Part shown: positions 26,134 through 40,736 of the stretch, in pieces
Layout of the letters: each line of letters opens with the position of its first letter
How positions within the stretch are numbered: the first letter of the stretch is position 1
Assembly: GCA_024362935.1 (NCBI GenBank)
Contig: JANCRA010000019.1
Location: forward strand, 3,592,501-3,656,500
From: Setophaga petechia
Taxonomy: Eukaryota > Chordata > Aves > Passeriformes > Parulidae
Length of the DNA stretch: 64,000 nucleotides
Reading direction: 5' to 3'
Translations under genes and position numbers: made by a program
Notes under the pieces: model-generated
What the model saw: only the letters and a program-made list of their open reading frames with translations
Databases searched by the model: none
Told to the model about the DNA's origin: nothing

Positions 26134-29100
26134 GTAAGTATGCCAGCACTTCTTTCACCTACATTGTTACAAGCTTTCCACTGCACTCTGCAGTCTGTCC
26201 TTTGCACCGCTGACAAACCGGGGCTGTATGATGTGGTATTGCAAAGGACACTCATCAGAGTGCCTGGGCAGACTTCAGATATTAACCTGTTTATGTAAGG
26301 AGCTTGCCTCAAATATACCAGTGATTCAGTCATAGAAGGGTGGGGCAGGATACAGGCCACAACTTTAATTAATAAGTATGCTAACTGCATTCTCCAATGT
26401 TCTTGTGAAATAGCATTTGTGAGTTTCAGCAGGGCCCTGCAAATTAAATGCTTTTATAGCAGCTCTGTGAGGAAAAAAATGCTGCTTTTAGTCCTCTTTT
26501 ATTTGGGGTGCAGCAAAGTAAGTGCAATGTTGGTCAGACCCCTCTATTTCCAGAAGGCCAGCTAAACATAGCTCTTCTGAGAGACTGAACCTGCTTGTAA
26601 TCTCTGCATATCTGTCTTACTCCCTCTAGGTTTTATTGGGAAATTTCCCACTTGATTAGTGACCTTTTTTAACTTCTCTTCTGAGATTCAGTCTTTTTCC
26701 TTTTACAGCTGCATTTTCTATTAGCACAGCCACGTGCTGTGAGCTTTAAAGGCGAAATGCATACAGAATCTCTAATGGAGTGTATCCTTTCTTCTCCATC
26801 CAGAATAGTATGCAAATACTTAGAAGGGCAGATTTGGGTGTATGTGCTTTACTGGACCTTTCCACACCAACTTAAATCCTCTAACCAAGGGCACAAGGGC
26901 ATTCTTGTCAGCAGTAGCAGTAGGGAGAGGACCAACACAGAGAAAACAAGTGGGTTTTAGTCCTCACATACAGACTAGAATGACAACCTGGCTATGCTTG
27001 TGCTGCACACAGTGGTAAGTATGTTAAAAATGCTCACTGTAGATAGAAATTTACCACTCTGTTAAGTTCCTAGTTTTGGGGTTACATCTGTCTGTGTTAC
27101 AGAAGTGTTTTTCTTATGCTGTCCAAACATACTGGAGAGGCCAACTTGTAATGGAAATTATTTTGGAGAGTATTTACTGTGTTATTAGCCACGGAGCTGA
27201 TCGTTTAATCACTTTTGTAGCACACTTCTCATATTTTTGATATGTCCTTAGCTGAAGTATGAATTGAAGGTTTGGTATCACATTATAAGCAATCTGCCAG
27301 ACACAAAACCCAGGGGGGGTTAGTACCTGCCCAGCAGCTGGCTTCTCCCATTCAGGAGCAAATGTGTTGAAAGACGCTATTATGTTCCATTCAGTTGGGG
27401 TTTTTTTTAAATCTTATGTTTAGGAGGATGACATTTTCACTTCATTTTCATGGTAACAGAATACAGTAGTCTGAGGTGACAAAAGTATCCAATTAAATGG
27501 ATGGTGATAGCAAAGTATGTATGTATGCAACTGCATGCAAAGCAAGTGAAAAAAAACCTAAGGGCTAACAATAGCCTCATTGCTGGAAGTGTCTGTCTGG
27601 CTGAAAATATACTGGTTGTTAATTTTAGTTTTGTGCCTCTTATTTATGAGCTGTGGTCTGCTTTTGTGGAACTGTTGATTCTCCTCATAGAGAATTAGTG
27701 CAGATGCCCTGCAGTTTGCCAGCTTGTGCCAAGTTGCTCATGGATGGGACTTAGCTTCTGGTCTCCATTGATAACCTAGGCGGAGTAATTTGCTGGTCTT
27801 GTTTAAAGATTTATATCGTGTCACCCTCTCCTTAAGGAAAAAAAAGTAAAAGGAGAAACTTATAATGTCATGCCAAGTATTAGGTTCAGTGCCACTTAAG
27901 AAATTGTGCCTGCTACTCTGGAACAGGCTGGATTGTGTGTGTCTTTTCACCATCAAGTACAGTTTTCTTCTCATTGTTTCGAGTAGACTGCTGCTCTCCC
28001 ATAAGAGTTTCTCTTATCAATGGGAAAAGAAGTCATTCATTCACCAGGCAGGTATTCAAGCAATGGCTGCCCAAGAAAGAGCTGCTGAACATAGAGCCAC
28101 TAACTGAGCACTGCCCTTGAAATGGTTAATTGCTCATGTCAGCTACTGTTTTGGGGTTTTTTTCTCCCTACAGATACTGTCATTATGCACCACCCAGCAG
28201 TAATGAGACAAAAAAGAAAAAGGGGTCATGGGGAAAAAAACCCTTCTGCTGCATCTGAGCTGCTGCATTTAGGGTAGAATATAGCAAGAAAAAAGCTCAA
28301 AAGACAGTTCTGCTCCCCTCCCAGTGGATAGCACCTCCTGTCACTCAAGCCATCCTTGTCTTCTTTCAGCTGTGCCCTCCTGCCCTGCCCTGGCACACTG
28401 GCCCAGACTTACTAGGGAAAAATTGCTTGGAAAGCCTGTATTTGAGGGGTTCTTTTAAAGAGCTAATTTAATAAATGGCTGAGAACTGCTCTTGGCTACA
28501 GGCTGAAGGTATATGAGGATGGAAGCTGAGAGCTACTTTGAGTGCCAGAAGTGTTTGTTCCAAGGAAAGCAGAGCAGAGGCTTTATTAGCACCATCTTTT
28601 TTACCCGGAGGTGCCCATTAGCATAGGCAGTCATGGGATATCATTTAACAGGCAGCTACACTTATCACACACAGTGCACTGTTTGTTCCTGCTGCCTTTA
28701 ATGCAGACACAGACACAGGTTCATCTCCTGGCCTCCCTTTGAGAATTCTTCTCTCAGCACAAAAGCAGTTTTTTGCTGAAACCTTCAGCAGCAGGCTGGG
28801 TTTTACTGGCAAAGTAGGCAGTGTGCAATGGGCAAAAATCATATTCTGAGAGCCATTCTCTCTTGCAGAGTTTCTCCTGAAACTAGGTAAATTATCTGGG
28901 TAAAAATAAGAGAGAACATGACTAATTACCACCTTTTATCAGAGTATCACTACATATGTTGTACCTTGAGTACTACCACTGTTGATCAAATAATTTGCTT
29001 TGTAAAATTATTTCATTATCATAAGATTTCTTTGTAGATATTTAGCAAACAGTCTTCAAAATTGCAACTATATGTCTTTCTGACAATTATATACAACTTT

Positions 29101-32100
29101 GGGAAAATACTCTTGTTTGTGGAAAGTACTTCTTTTATTAAAATGTCTCTGAGAATTTTATAGTGACAAAAACAATCATCAAAGTGTGAAAAAATCATTA
29201 TCAATCATTTCAATTATTTGTCAAACAGGATGGAATTTAATCCAGTCTAGCCTTGTTCTTCAGAAAAGCAAAAAATTCTTCTTAAGCACTCATAAAAAAA
29301 GTAGATAAATTTGAAAAATCTCTGATGTTATCTTTCAAAGAAAAATTCCTGCAAATTTAAGCGTTCCTCTTTACCTAAGTTAACACTGCAAGTAAATAAT
29401 AATAAAATAATAAAAATGTTTACAAATTATTGTTGCCACACCTCTGAATCTGGTAAATGCCCAAATGTGGGATGCAATGTGTTAAAAATATCCCAAAAGC
29501 AGGAGACATGCAAAATTCTGAATGCAGAAATTCTAAAAGCTGGGAAACCTTGTTAATTCACCATGAAAATAAACTAATTTTATGCTTTTTATTTCTGCTG
29601 ACAATTTCTAAAATTGGAAATAGTGAAAAGAGAAACTCTGTAGGAAATGTAGGTACTTTTGAGGATTTGGTGGGAATAGAAAGAGATAATTGCAGACTAC
29701 TTGCTGATTGCTTTGCAGAATTCCTGTAGCAATAGACCAGTTGCAATAGCAATAGTCTTCCCTTAGTTATAAATACCAGCACAAGACACAGATGCCTTTT
29801 TTGGGAAAAAAAAAGAAAAAAATCAAATAAATACTAAATTCTGGACAAAATATTGAGATTTGAGCATGAATATTCCAAATGAATGTGAAGACTTGTGGAC
29901 AGATGGACCTTGGAGAACACATTGCTGGTGATTATGTCATCTTTAAATCCCAGAATGTCAAGCCAGGAGTGTATGAGCTGACTGTGGCCACTTTACTGTT
30001 GGATGGTCTTGGATATAGTCTAGGATATCTAGCATCCTAATAATTTGAGGTTAAATTTTATTATTTGGGGTAATTAAAGCAACTAGGAAGCAGGTACAGG
30101 AACCTGATGAAACATACTGCATATTTATTCCAGTCTGTACTCTACAAAATACACAAAATAGGAATAGCTGACTTTATCATATAGATTTTCTAAATGTGCT
30201 TCAAAGGTGGTCCTAGGTAGTGCACACTGCAGGAGTGAAGGAGGGAGATGGAAAAACTACAGGTGAGCACCATGAGGTCTGAAACAGTCACAGAACTTGA
30301 AAACCCTATGAACCAATGTTGCTCTCACCAAGTCAAACAGGAGAGTATTGTCCTTTACTGTGCTGCAGGTGCATCGGAGCAGGTTCTCAGCAAACACAAC
30401 TCCTGCTCAGCACCCCTTACTGCCAGGAAAATGCTATATTGGCAAAGTTGATTTGCTGCTGTTTATCCATGGCACCCAGGCACAGAAGCATCTTAGGCTT
30501 TCCTAAAACAAGGATGAAAGACCAATGACAGCAGTTAGACCTATCTCGCAACATTCACCAGTATCTGGAACCACCAAACCCACAAGTTATAATTTTTCCC
30601 AGGGATCATTGTGCCATTGATTTATTTTAATTCTTCCTTCTCAGTGAGTTTATTAACATGCTGAGATGAAATACCACGTTCAGACACAAATTCCCTCTGG
30701 GCTATGGTAACAGCCAAGAGTAGGACATAACAACAAATCATAATCGAAACCATTATATCATTAAATATCACTCACTAATACAGAACTATATGGCTGGAAA
30801 ACTTCTGCTGTCCTTGATGAACTATCCTTAAATGTGTTGTGAGATCATTGTGTGACTGTGACAGCAAAAGCAGATTTTGCTGATTTCCTAGATCAGAATA
30901 AACCACTGACAGTTGAAATCGTGAATCAAAAGCTGTGCTGGTGATGGTAACATGTGGCTTAATTAAAGCAGACAAAAAGGGAGCTTATTTTTCTGGAAGT
31001 TTAATCTCAACACCTTAGGGTGTTGGTGTCTTTGTTTCTCCCTTCAATATTGTTCAGTGTGAATGATTTTTTTTTTGTTGTTTAATTCTTTTGGCCTATC
31101 TGGGTTGTAGTACAGCAGTTTGTTTTCTATTCATAGGGAGCACAGCTGCCGTGACTGTGATAGAATCCTTATGTATGTCCAAGGCAGTCTCTTCCACCTC
31201 CACCTTCTCTTTGTTCTGCTTCCTCTGGGCTTGTGCAGTCAAGCTGAGGCATGTAGGCATGTCAGCTTAATCTCTGTACATGCTTTTGGGTGCTTCCCTG
31301 ATCTGATCTGCCTTTTTACATTTGTTTTAAGTTAGGATAATTTCTCCCCTCCTGAAATGTAATAATTTCCTAGTGAAAATGAATGGCAGTTACTGTAATT
31401 ACATTATTTTTAGGTGCTTTTCTTAAAGCTCTTTTCTGTCTGTACTTTTAGACCTCCTGTAATGCTACAGCAAGCTGCTGAAACTGGGTTTGTCCTAGAA
31501 ACTGACTATCTGGGTATGAAATGATGAGATCAGCCTGTATGAGCTACAGGCTCCCATCATCACAGCAAGCAGTTTTTGAAAAATTACTTGATTTAACCTA
31601 AATAAAATTGCTAGGGCTTGGGATTTGACTATATTTTTTCTATGCTGGGCTGACAGTTAATGTATCATTTTATCCCATCCCATTCAACATGCAATTCACC
31701 ACAAAATGAAAAGTCACATTATCTGGTACTTGCAGTAAAAGGAAAGAATAAGTAAGTCTTGATTCCACTGGAAATGATGCGTGACCTTTGTGTTATCTAG
31801 TGACTGAGGAAGTTAACAGGACATCCAGGTTCAACTTTCTTCTTCTGCATGAGAAAATCTGCACCAAGTTTACACATCCAGAAGTTTCCTAAACACAAAG
31901 CTAGAGGACAGTCACAAGAGTTCCAGTCTGTCCTATTGATGTTTAACCATCGAATCCTTCATAATTACATGTTGATTGATTTAGGACCATGTAACTGCTT
32001 CTCTTTACTCAAACGAGAAGTACAGTGTAGTACAAAGACATTCATCCTTTGACTCAGTGAGTATTGATTTTCTCAATATGCACAATAAACGTGCAAAAGC

Positions 32101-34810
32101 TATTAGAGTGCACAACAAATGTGCAAAGGCACAAGAATCCCATGAAGATCCCTGCCATGGCAGGGGATGTTCACTGTCACTGTCCTGCCTTTCACATCTC
32201 AAGAACTGTACAGCCCATGCAATTCTGTGCTTGCCCTTCGTTTTCTTTTACTCAGGATGACCATCAGAAACAGAGACTTCAAATTAGGATGATTACAGAA
32301 TTGTTTAGTTTAAATAATTTAATCCTTCATCACTGTAGTTTCCATGGTTAGAGCTGTATTCTCATTGTTGGGTTTTATCCTGTTTTTCATTTCATCTTGG
32401 AAGCAATAAAGCACAAGATAGTTTCAGGCGGGGTCACAGAGCAATCAAACTGAATGACAAGCAGTGTTGCCTACTTGAGAAGTGCAAAAGGTCTGCTTGG
32501 CTGCAATATGAAGCAATCTGCCTCTTGAATTTGTGATCATGGGAGTCTCATATTCTTCTAAACCCTGAGTGATCAGTCTTTTATGTGATTTGCTTAAAAT
32601 CCTATAATTTGGAAAGAAAATTACCATTTTGCATTCATATTTTTGTTCTTCATTGTTGACCGCCTTGTATATTTTATGATCTGCTTATTACTATTACATA
32701 AAGGTAGAGGCTGGAAATATTAGTTGTGTCATTTGTTTTCTATTTTAATGAAAGCTGAGTCTTACAAGTTCCCTTACAGTGAGTAACATTATTCACATGG
32801 CTCCAAGGGATACAGCTTTAAAAAAAAAGCCACTCTATATTACAAGAGTCATGATACCATTGTGTAAGTTACTAATTCTGGTATCCTGCAGTATTTGAAG
32901 AATGGAAAGAGAGATGAGTTAATGATTTTTAAAACTTTTTTGTTCCTTTGTCTTCACCAACGACTTAAATGCTTCTGGAATTGCTAGTACTGTTCCATAT
33001 GGGTTTCCAGGCAACTATGGAAAAAGGATGCATATATTATACATTCTGCATTATGCATCAATTATTTAATCAAAAGTTCAAAAGGGCTTGATTTAGCATA
33101 TTCCCTGCAGACAAATCCTTAGTCTGTAAGTGTTCACTCAGAGCACAATATCTGAAAATAGGTTCAGATTTTCTTTTCCTTTCAACTGTAAAAGTTTATT
33201 AATATGCTTGACAATCATAATAGCTGTTAGAGAGCTGGCATATAACCTGTATATTTGGCATGTTCATTGAGGGACTGCTGTTCAGCCCTTTCTTCAGTGT
33301 TAGCATGAAGTGTACTCTTGTTATATAAGAAGGTTGTGTTATCTCAGATGTCCCTGAGTATTTGCTCTTAAAGGCTGCCACTGCGAGTCCGTCTCATCCA
33401 AGACTGAGACAAGAACTATTAGTGGATATTTGGAATAAATTTTAATGTCAAAAGGAGTGAAACAAGGATATCTCTCTTAAAACTCTTACATTTCCAGTTG
33501 CTTAGAGATTGATTTTTCAAACATACCCATGATTCTAAGTGGCTCCTGTTGAAAGCAGGAGTTCCAGAAGATTGTCAGCTAATATTATTTTGTCCTTTAA
33601 AGAGGAAAATGATTGATTTGGCTTTCTTTAAGTCAGAAGTTTACAGCCACGTGGCCTAGGTCATGTCACAAGTATACCTACATGCTGCCCTCTGCTACAC
33701 AGGTGGCACAGCACTGCCTGAATGCAGACAGCTTTTGTAATTGGATCATAGCTGAAAATCTCTTCTTACTGACTTCCTGAACTCTGTGAAGACTGCCATT
33801 CACTGTGCTATTTCTGATGGCTTTCCTGATGAACGTGTAAGGTTGGACAGTCTGTTCTGTTCCCCGCTCATGTCTCTGAACATCTGCTTCTGGTAATAGG
33901 CATCACTCACCTTTGTCTGGCAGCCTTTGGCTTAGTTTCTCCAAGCCAGAAAGTTTTTGTATCCTGTTTCACATTGGTCCTTTTAATAAATTCTTCAAAC
34001 AAATGAAAATTTATTAATTATTTTTATTACTCTTATTATCTTGGTAATCTTGTAGACAGTCTTAAAATCACAAAATGGATGTAGAGATACTGTTTAGTGG
34101 AAACAAACCAATACCTTAGTGATCACAGAATCACTGTATCTTCTGATTCTTGCTGTGAGAGCTTTTTCTTCTTTCACCCTCATGTTTTTTCCCTCAATCT
34201 GTCGCTGTGTTTTTAAGTCTCCTTCACTATTTCCCTGTCCCTTTTTCAGCCTTATGTCATTATCTGTGGCATTTGCTTTATCTCTGACTTCTCTGCAACC
34301 CTTACTCCCTCGTCTGCTCTCTCTTTTCCTGTTATTCTCTTGGTTCCAATAACCTTTTTTTTTGACAAACCCTCTCTTACATGTGAGCCTTTGCTCCCTT
34401 TCCTTGATCTGTTCTGATCTGTTTGGGTCTTTTACTGGGTCTGCCCTGATGTCACATGAGCATCTCCCTAATGTGTCAGAGTGCATTAAGCAGTGTGACT
34501 TAATGCCTGTCATGTATGGGTCATTCTCTCAGGTTTTTTTCTGTATGACATCTTGTTTATGTGGCAAGGGGGGAAAGAAGTAACAAGTTATCTTTGGAGC
34601 AGTTATCAGTGAGTTTGGTGATTGTTTGTTCCTACAGGCCTTCACCTTGAAGGCCTGCGTCTCCATTCTGGACTCAAAGCAATTATTCTTGAGGAGCTCA
34701 GTCCGTACATACATGTTTTCTGTAGAGACTAAGGGACAGTTTTTATGTACTTGCAGATTCTTACAGGATAAGCTGGACTATTTTGCCCAATATGTGTGTT
34801 GCAGCACTGC

Positions 34811-35035
34811 ATTCACAGAATTACAGAATTATTTAGGTTGGAAAACAGCTCCAAGAACCTTTGACCCATCACCATCTTGTCAAGTAGACCAAAGCACTTA
34901 GTATCACATCCAGGCACTTCTTGAACACCCCCAGGGATGGTGATTCCATCAACTAACTCCTTGGACAGCCTCTTCCAATGCATACCCTTACTGTAAATAA
35001 ATTGAAGGGTTTTGTTTTGAATTCCTCATGTTTTT
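34811..35035 (-). mobile_element. CR1 LINE 3' end, antisense to DTNA
   Basis: The + strand starts attcacagaattacagaatt, the reverse complement of the CR1 terminal repeat, followed by 'atttaggttggaaaacagct'. Further on are 'cacccccagggatggtgatt', 'cagcctcttccaatgcatac' and a gtaaataaattg-like segment. This order is the antisense of an older CR1 subfamily. The copy is diverged and 5'-truncated, and its right border is approximate. Confidence 0.85.
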
Positions 35036-38000
35036 GAACTCCTTCTCCTTTGCATCTGCCAAGTTGGGAATTTTGCTGAATTTTTACCCTGTCTCTGGTT
35101 TTTAAGCCATCAGTCAGCTCAGGAGAACGAGTAGGTACTACACAGCTTTTCTCCACCTTAACCACAGAGTCTGCACCATCTTCCTGCCTAAACAGTGGTC
35201 TCCATCCCAACTTGACACAGAGAGTTTGATTTATCTCCAGCCATTCCTCATTCCTGTCTCCAGTAACTTTTACAAATAAGCCCACTGTGGAGCCAGCCCA
35301 CTGGAAAGCCAGCCACAGCCAGTGGTGAACGTTCCAATTATGGGATTCTTCAGGGTGAAGACAGCAAACAGTCCCCAGAAAATCAGAATGTGGGACCTGA
35401 TGTCATTTTTTTATAATTATCTCCTCCTGTAAATTCCCATTGAGTGTTTTTTTTTGCATGCTCATTTGTTTTCAGTTACATTAAAAGTTTGCATGACTCT
35501 AGTAATACAGATCAACTTCATAACACCCAGAATATTTAGAGAGAAGCTGTAACTTAGCCATTATATCATGTTTTACTGCATCTAGTTTTATTTTCATTAA
35601 GTCATAGTGGAAGATTTCATACAGCCAGTATCTGGTATGCTAGGACAAATTGTGAAAACAGAAGATGTTGGCTATAAAAATAATTTCCTGCTTTTATAAG
35701 TGTGAAGAGACTGCACAATATAATGTCCTCAGTGGGTATTGTTATTAATACAGTTCTGGCTCTCTATACAATGAACATTCAGCTTCCTGATATTAATGTT
35801 TGTGATATACAATGGCTTTACAGAGGCCTTTTTCCTTGTGCTGAATCAAGGCACTCCTAGTCTGAATTCAAACTGAGTTGTATCTGTGGTATTATTTTGG
35901 CTGCAGAGATTTTCTAGCAGAGTGTTTGGGCCTTTAACCATGAAAAGTGTAGGCTAATTCCACACAAGTTCTCTGTCTGCTCAGCCTTTTCTTTCTATCC
36001 ATGTGGATGGATAGATGGATGTCTCCTTTCCTGACAGGGAGTAAATTGAAAGTAACTCTTTTGAACTCATTGACATCACTATGGCACAAAAGAAGGAATG
36101 AATCAGTCTCTCAGTGTGTATTGTTTGAAGAGGTTGAACTCAATTTCTGATAAATGAAGCTAACACTAGTATCATCCTGCATCTCTTGTAAAGGTCCTGA
36201 TCTTCCCCAAGTTTAATTTTCCACAGTTCATTCATCTATATTTTGCCTTGAAACTCTTTTGTCTTGGATTTGCAGGATGTCTTTAAGGACTGAGTGTGTA
36301 AAATAAAGGATGACAGATAAGTGGCCATGTACATCGAGACTCTTACTCCATCTAGGGGCCCTGACAACATCATTAAAGAGCTTCTGTCACACACAGGGGG
36401 AAGGATGGATGTGCAAAACTTCACCTAAATCTCATTTATCTGCCATTTCACATTCTGCAGTCTTGTTGCCTTTCTCAGTGTGGCTGATTGTTGAGCTATA
36501 TTTGTATCAGCTGTAACTTTTCTCCTTGGCCTAGTCCTTATTTCCTCAAGAGATGGGAAGTTTTAGAGCATGGTATTTTAAGGGGAGGCACTGCAGTTGC
36601 CTTCTGGTTTGGGAGTCGTGAGTACTGAGGGAATGAATCAGCTGGGGAAATGGAGCACCGACCCACTCTGGCAGAAGATATTGTTTGGAATGTGGGTAAT
36701 GTCAGGAGAGAAAATCTAGAAAGATTTTGTGAACACTAAAACAGAGTTTAGTCAAATATTCTGGATAGTTTCTCTGAATAAGAGCTGCCTATTCAAATGA
36801 AATTGATATCCCAGAAATGGATATTCCAGGTACCAGGATCCATCCTTCCATCTTTCCAAGCTGATTATAGCTCATATTCCAGAAGATTTTGGGGCCAATA
36901 AATTGCATTGTTTTGAAATGTAATACATGATTAAATACCTATGAAAGCTGGAACCCATGACAGTAACTAGTAACTTGATTACCAGTCTCAGCAAAAGGTT
37001 AAATAAGATCAGTCTGAACTGTCCTTATGACTTTAGGCATAACATGCTTTTCACCAAAGTCCTCTGTGTCACCTGAATGTCCTGTTGTGTAGCAGTGCTC
37101 TCACTCTCAACAGCTGAAGCTGGTACTGGATTTTGTCCCAGGACCCTCTGGACTGAACCAAACTCTTCAGAAGAGGGAAGCATATGGTAATAGTCTTTAG
37201 TATGTCTCTTCTGCTCTGGGGATGAAAAATGCAATTGTGATATCAGACTGTTTATCCAAGCATTAAGTTCAGCTTAAGAACTTCTCTAATTATTCTTAAT
37301 AGATGAAAATGGTATGGGTCAAATTCAGTCCACATTACATAAGAAAATATTTAAATTAATAGAACAAGGATCAGGTTAAGAATTTGCATATATGTAAAAT
37401 ATCACATCTTTTATATTCAAGAAGGTGCACAATTCATCTTTTATTAACGTTCTGTACCTTGTTGTTATTTACAGTCTGGCCAACCCTAAATGATTTTTTA
37501 AAATAATATTATAGAAAACAAAGTAACCATGAATCACACTCTGAAAAACAGGATCTATGCCAAGGAGGGCTTTTGTTTTCGAGCAGTTCTAAATGTATAA
37601 TAGGTGCTCATTCTTTTTCATTGACCTTTGTGATATGACTGAACCTTGAAGGTTGATAATGTAATCTCAACTTGTTTTCTGTAGCTATTAGGTAAGAAAT
37701 TGTTGTAAAGAACTGTTAAATCACATTTTCCCTTATCATCACAAGCTATTTTTTATTTTTTAAAGGAAACAGCAGTTAATATGAGATTGGGGATAACACC
37801 CTGTGTCCTTAAGCTGGTAACGTGCACTGCTTCAAAATTAATGAAAAACGTAAATAACCCAATTTGTTAGCATTTGCATTCCCTCTATGGTTGCTTTTGG
37901 CTGATAACAGTGCCAAGCAAGCTGTGGCATGGGAGGTGTTTTAGGGGGGGGATGGATGGAGCTGGCATCGGTTGTATCAGAGGGGAAAAGGAAACTATTG

Positions 38001-38109
38001 AAGAAAGAAAGATGTGGTATAAGCCAGACTTGGCATTTGAAGAAGCATACTGCTGGAGAAGATGTTATCACTGTAATAAGGGCATCCAACATGAAGACAT
38101 TCTGCCTTT

Positions 38110-38470
38110 TCCACCGCACGGCTCTGGCACTGTTTGTCCACGCAGGACCCGCACTCAGCCGCATCTCCGCGCACGCCGTCCCGATCCCACTAAGCACAGA
38201 GACAAGGCCATTTTCGGGAGACAGCGACGGGCATGCACCGCCTCTGATCCGCGCTATCTCGCCTGACACCGTGCCAGGAGAGGGTTAAAATGCTGGAGCC
38301 AGCGTGCTGCAGTTAAAACCCACCCAGGAGTGCCATCCTGTGGCGGGCCCCGCCAGGAGCGGGTGCCGTGTCCGCCGGCGGCGCGGGGCTGGGTCCCTGC
38401 CTTCCTGCGCTCCGCCTGTGCCTGCCTCCACGCTGGGCCTTCCTCCCCCGGGGCTCAGGCGTTCCTGAAT
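38110..38470. promoter_or_regulatory. CpG-island-like block deep in the intron
   Basis: About 33 CpG dinucleotides by hand count in roughly 360 bp, with GC clearly above half. The rest of the intron is AT-rich and CpG-poor. Typical segments are 'catctccgcgcacgccgtcc' near 38161 and 'tccgccggcggcgcggggct' near 38371. No TATA box or coding exon is evident. An internal DTNA promoter, an antisense or lncRNA promoter, an enhancer, or the GC-rich part of a transposon abutting the LTR at 38542 are all possible. An internal promoter here would make a transcript lacking the first two coding exons. Confidence 0.55.
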
Positions 38471-38541
38471 TTCCAGGAGGGCTCACAGGTGGCTTCTGCT
38501 TCTCCTCTGGTCTCGGGATTTCTAGCTGGTCAGAGTGACCC

Positions 38542-39130
38542 TGAGATATGTTAGAAAGTCTCTTTTCCCAGCCCAGCGGTTGAAGGAGGAGTCAGAGCTC
38601 TTCAGTTCTCGGTCTCAAGGTTGTTTATTGTTTCTTATCTATAAAATTCTTTCTCTTGGCTTGCTGAAGTCCGCTCAGCAGGACAGTCAGAGGCACTCTA
38701 CTTGCTTGTGGGGTGGTGTTATTTTCTTTATATTAAAAAGTACACATAAAATATTTACAATTACTATCTAATACTTATCACCTATGTTAGACAGTGAGCT
38801 TCTACTCTAAACCAATCTAAAAATGCCAACATTACAGCAGAAGATGGAGACTAAGAAGAAGAAGAAAAGAAAGGCTGGACGCACCTAGAGTCCTCCATCT
38901 TGCCTTCTTATTCTAAAAACTTTAAAAATCTATTTTTCACTTCATGACAAACTAATTATTATTTTACTTATATTTTCATGGGTTGCAGATCTTCATATAA
39001 GGTTGGTAATTTGCTCTATGGGTCATAATTAAAACTACAGGCATCTTGGGCTCTGTGTTAGGGTCTCTGAGCTTCTTGGCAGGGGTCTTGGCAATCTAGG
39101 ACACCTGGAGGGATGTCTTGAATTCTGACA
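38542..39130 (-). mobile_element. Endogenous retrovirus LTR (songbird type), antisense to DTNA
   Basis: The + strand begins tgagatatgttagaaagtct and continues with 'cggtctcaaggttgtttatt', the antisense of an AATAAA-type polyadenylation signal. It then has 'atcacctatgttagacagtg', ttctactctaaaccaatct and 'cctccatcttgccttcttat', a string I associate with an LTR family abundant in passerines. A candidate end is aattctgaca at 39130, giving TG...CA termini, but no matching target duplication was found, so the right border is uncertain. No gag, pol or env sequence was recognised beside it. It directly follows the CpG-rich block. Confidence 0.7.
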
Positions 39131-40713
39131 CTCTGGAAACATTTTTGAAAGTCTCCATGATTCATTGCTGTATTCACTGTCAGGTTCACCAGATGTATAT
39201 TTTACAAACTGACCTGACAACTCAAATGTAAGGCAAGCTGACCTTTTTGAAGAGAAATGAGGAAGATGTTGTGTATTGTACATACCTGTTGACCAAGTCT
39301 TGTTACCTCATGAGTTCTTTGGCTGTTTGAAAGCTGACACTTGCAAAGCCCTTCTGTAGGAACTAATAAGTCACACTGAAGCCTGATCACACAGTGCCTC
39401 AGATAAAGCCTTTCTCATTAGAGTAGTTCTGAAGTGGGATCACAAAAATAATAGAGACACACAGTCTAGAAATACTGTTGTCTTCAGGTGATTAGAAAGT
39501 TTCTGACTAAGGAGTACATGTTGATATTTGCACGTTGGTTTTCAATTCATAAATACATTTAACTCCTAAAATAAGAAAATTATATGTAATCAATGGATTT
39601 AAGCCATTGTTGTTCACTTCTTAGCAACAGGACAGAGTTTTAATTCTTTCGTAGCTGTCATCAAAATACTAAGAAGCTTAGAGTTATATTCTTTATTATT
39701 CCATTTTATATATGTCATACTTCATTCACCATTTCAAATAAATGGTTTCAAAGCACGTTTTAAAAAAAGGAAACACTTTGCCAGCGTCTGGGTGACAAGT
39801 AGATGACAACCGTTTCCCAGCCCAGCGCTCAGGGTGGATCACCTGCTGTTCCCTTTTGCAGAATTGACTGTCATTAGTGCTGCTCCTTGGAGAGACTGAT
39901 GGCTTTTGCCACCCACAGAGAGCTCTTCAGTCTTAGGTTAAATAGAGGTAAGACAAGATGGTCAGGAGCTGACAGCAGGGGAAGAAGGAACTTCTACTGT
40001 AAATTAAATTACTGTGTAAAAGAAAAATTTTACTGGGGATCTTTACACGCTCATACACCTTGGTGGATTTGTCAGGTCCTATATAAAAAGTGAGAAGACC
40101 ACATTTCAGTGTATTGTTAGCCTATTGATTGCTCCTCATTATTAACACTTGATCAAAGTTCTGTAGTGATCAGAATCCCAGGAGGTTTTAGCATAACTTG
40201 TTTTACATTCTGGGCACAACACAGGCAGAGTATAATGAGATACCACTCCAAGTATGCAGACAGGGAACCTTTAAAACTTGCCCTAAATTTTCAGTGCCTC
40301 AGTTGTACACATTGTGTCCTGCAGATTTCCAAACAAGCAGCAGTCAGGTTTGGCACCCACTCAGGAATGTCTTCTGTGCATGCAGCATGCAGCTGGCTGG
40401 CATATGCACAGACAAGCCAGCTCCTGAAGGCTGGGACATTGCTTGTCCCATGTGGCACCACTGGGACGAGCAATCTGATCTGTGTAAATCCAGAGAGTCC
40501 AAATGCAGCTGACTTACTCCATGTGCACACTGGTTCAGGAAAAAGCTGCTTCTGTTGGCTGGTTTAAAAGTTTAGTTCCTAACCTGGGCACTCCTCCTCA
40601 CCACTGGAATGGGCAGGTAGAAGTGGAGCAGGTAGAATAAGAAGCCTTATTCCAGCTTCCTGCTGAGCCAGTGCATACCACACACATGTGCAGTCAGAAA
40701 GAGGCAGAAGGGT

Positions 40714-40736
40714 GAGGAGGAGGAGGAGGAGGAGGA
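40714..40736 (+). repeat. (GGA)n microsatellite
   Basis: About seven uninterrupted GAG/GGA triplets. They read as a poly-leucine frame on the opposite strand, which is not a gene. Confidence 0.95.

Noticed and set aside
34117..34140. gatcacagaatcac resembling the start of an antisense CR1 end
   Set aside because: The following sequence does not continue with any CR1 pattern.
34094..34513. 139-codon charged minus-strand open frame
   Set aside because: It arises from a pyrimidine-rich + strand. The lysine/arginine/glutamate-rich composition follows from base bias and no family is recognised.
37838..38269. Overlapping 119-143-codon frames on both strands
   Set aside because: They coincide with the CpG-rich block, where stop codons are rare. 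There is no conserved protein pattern.
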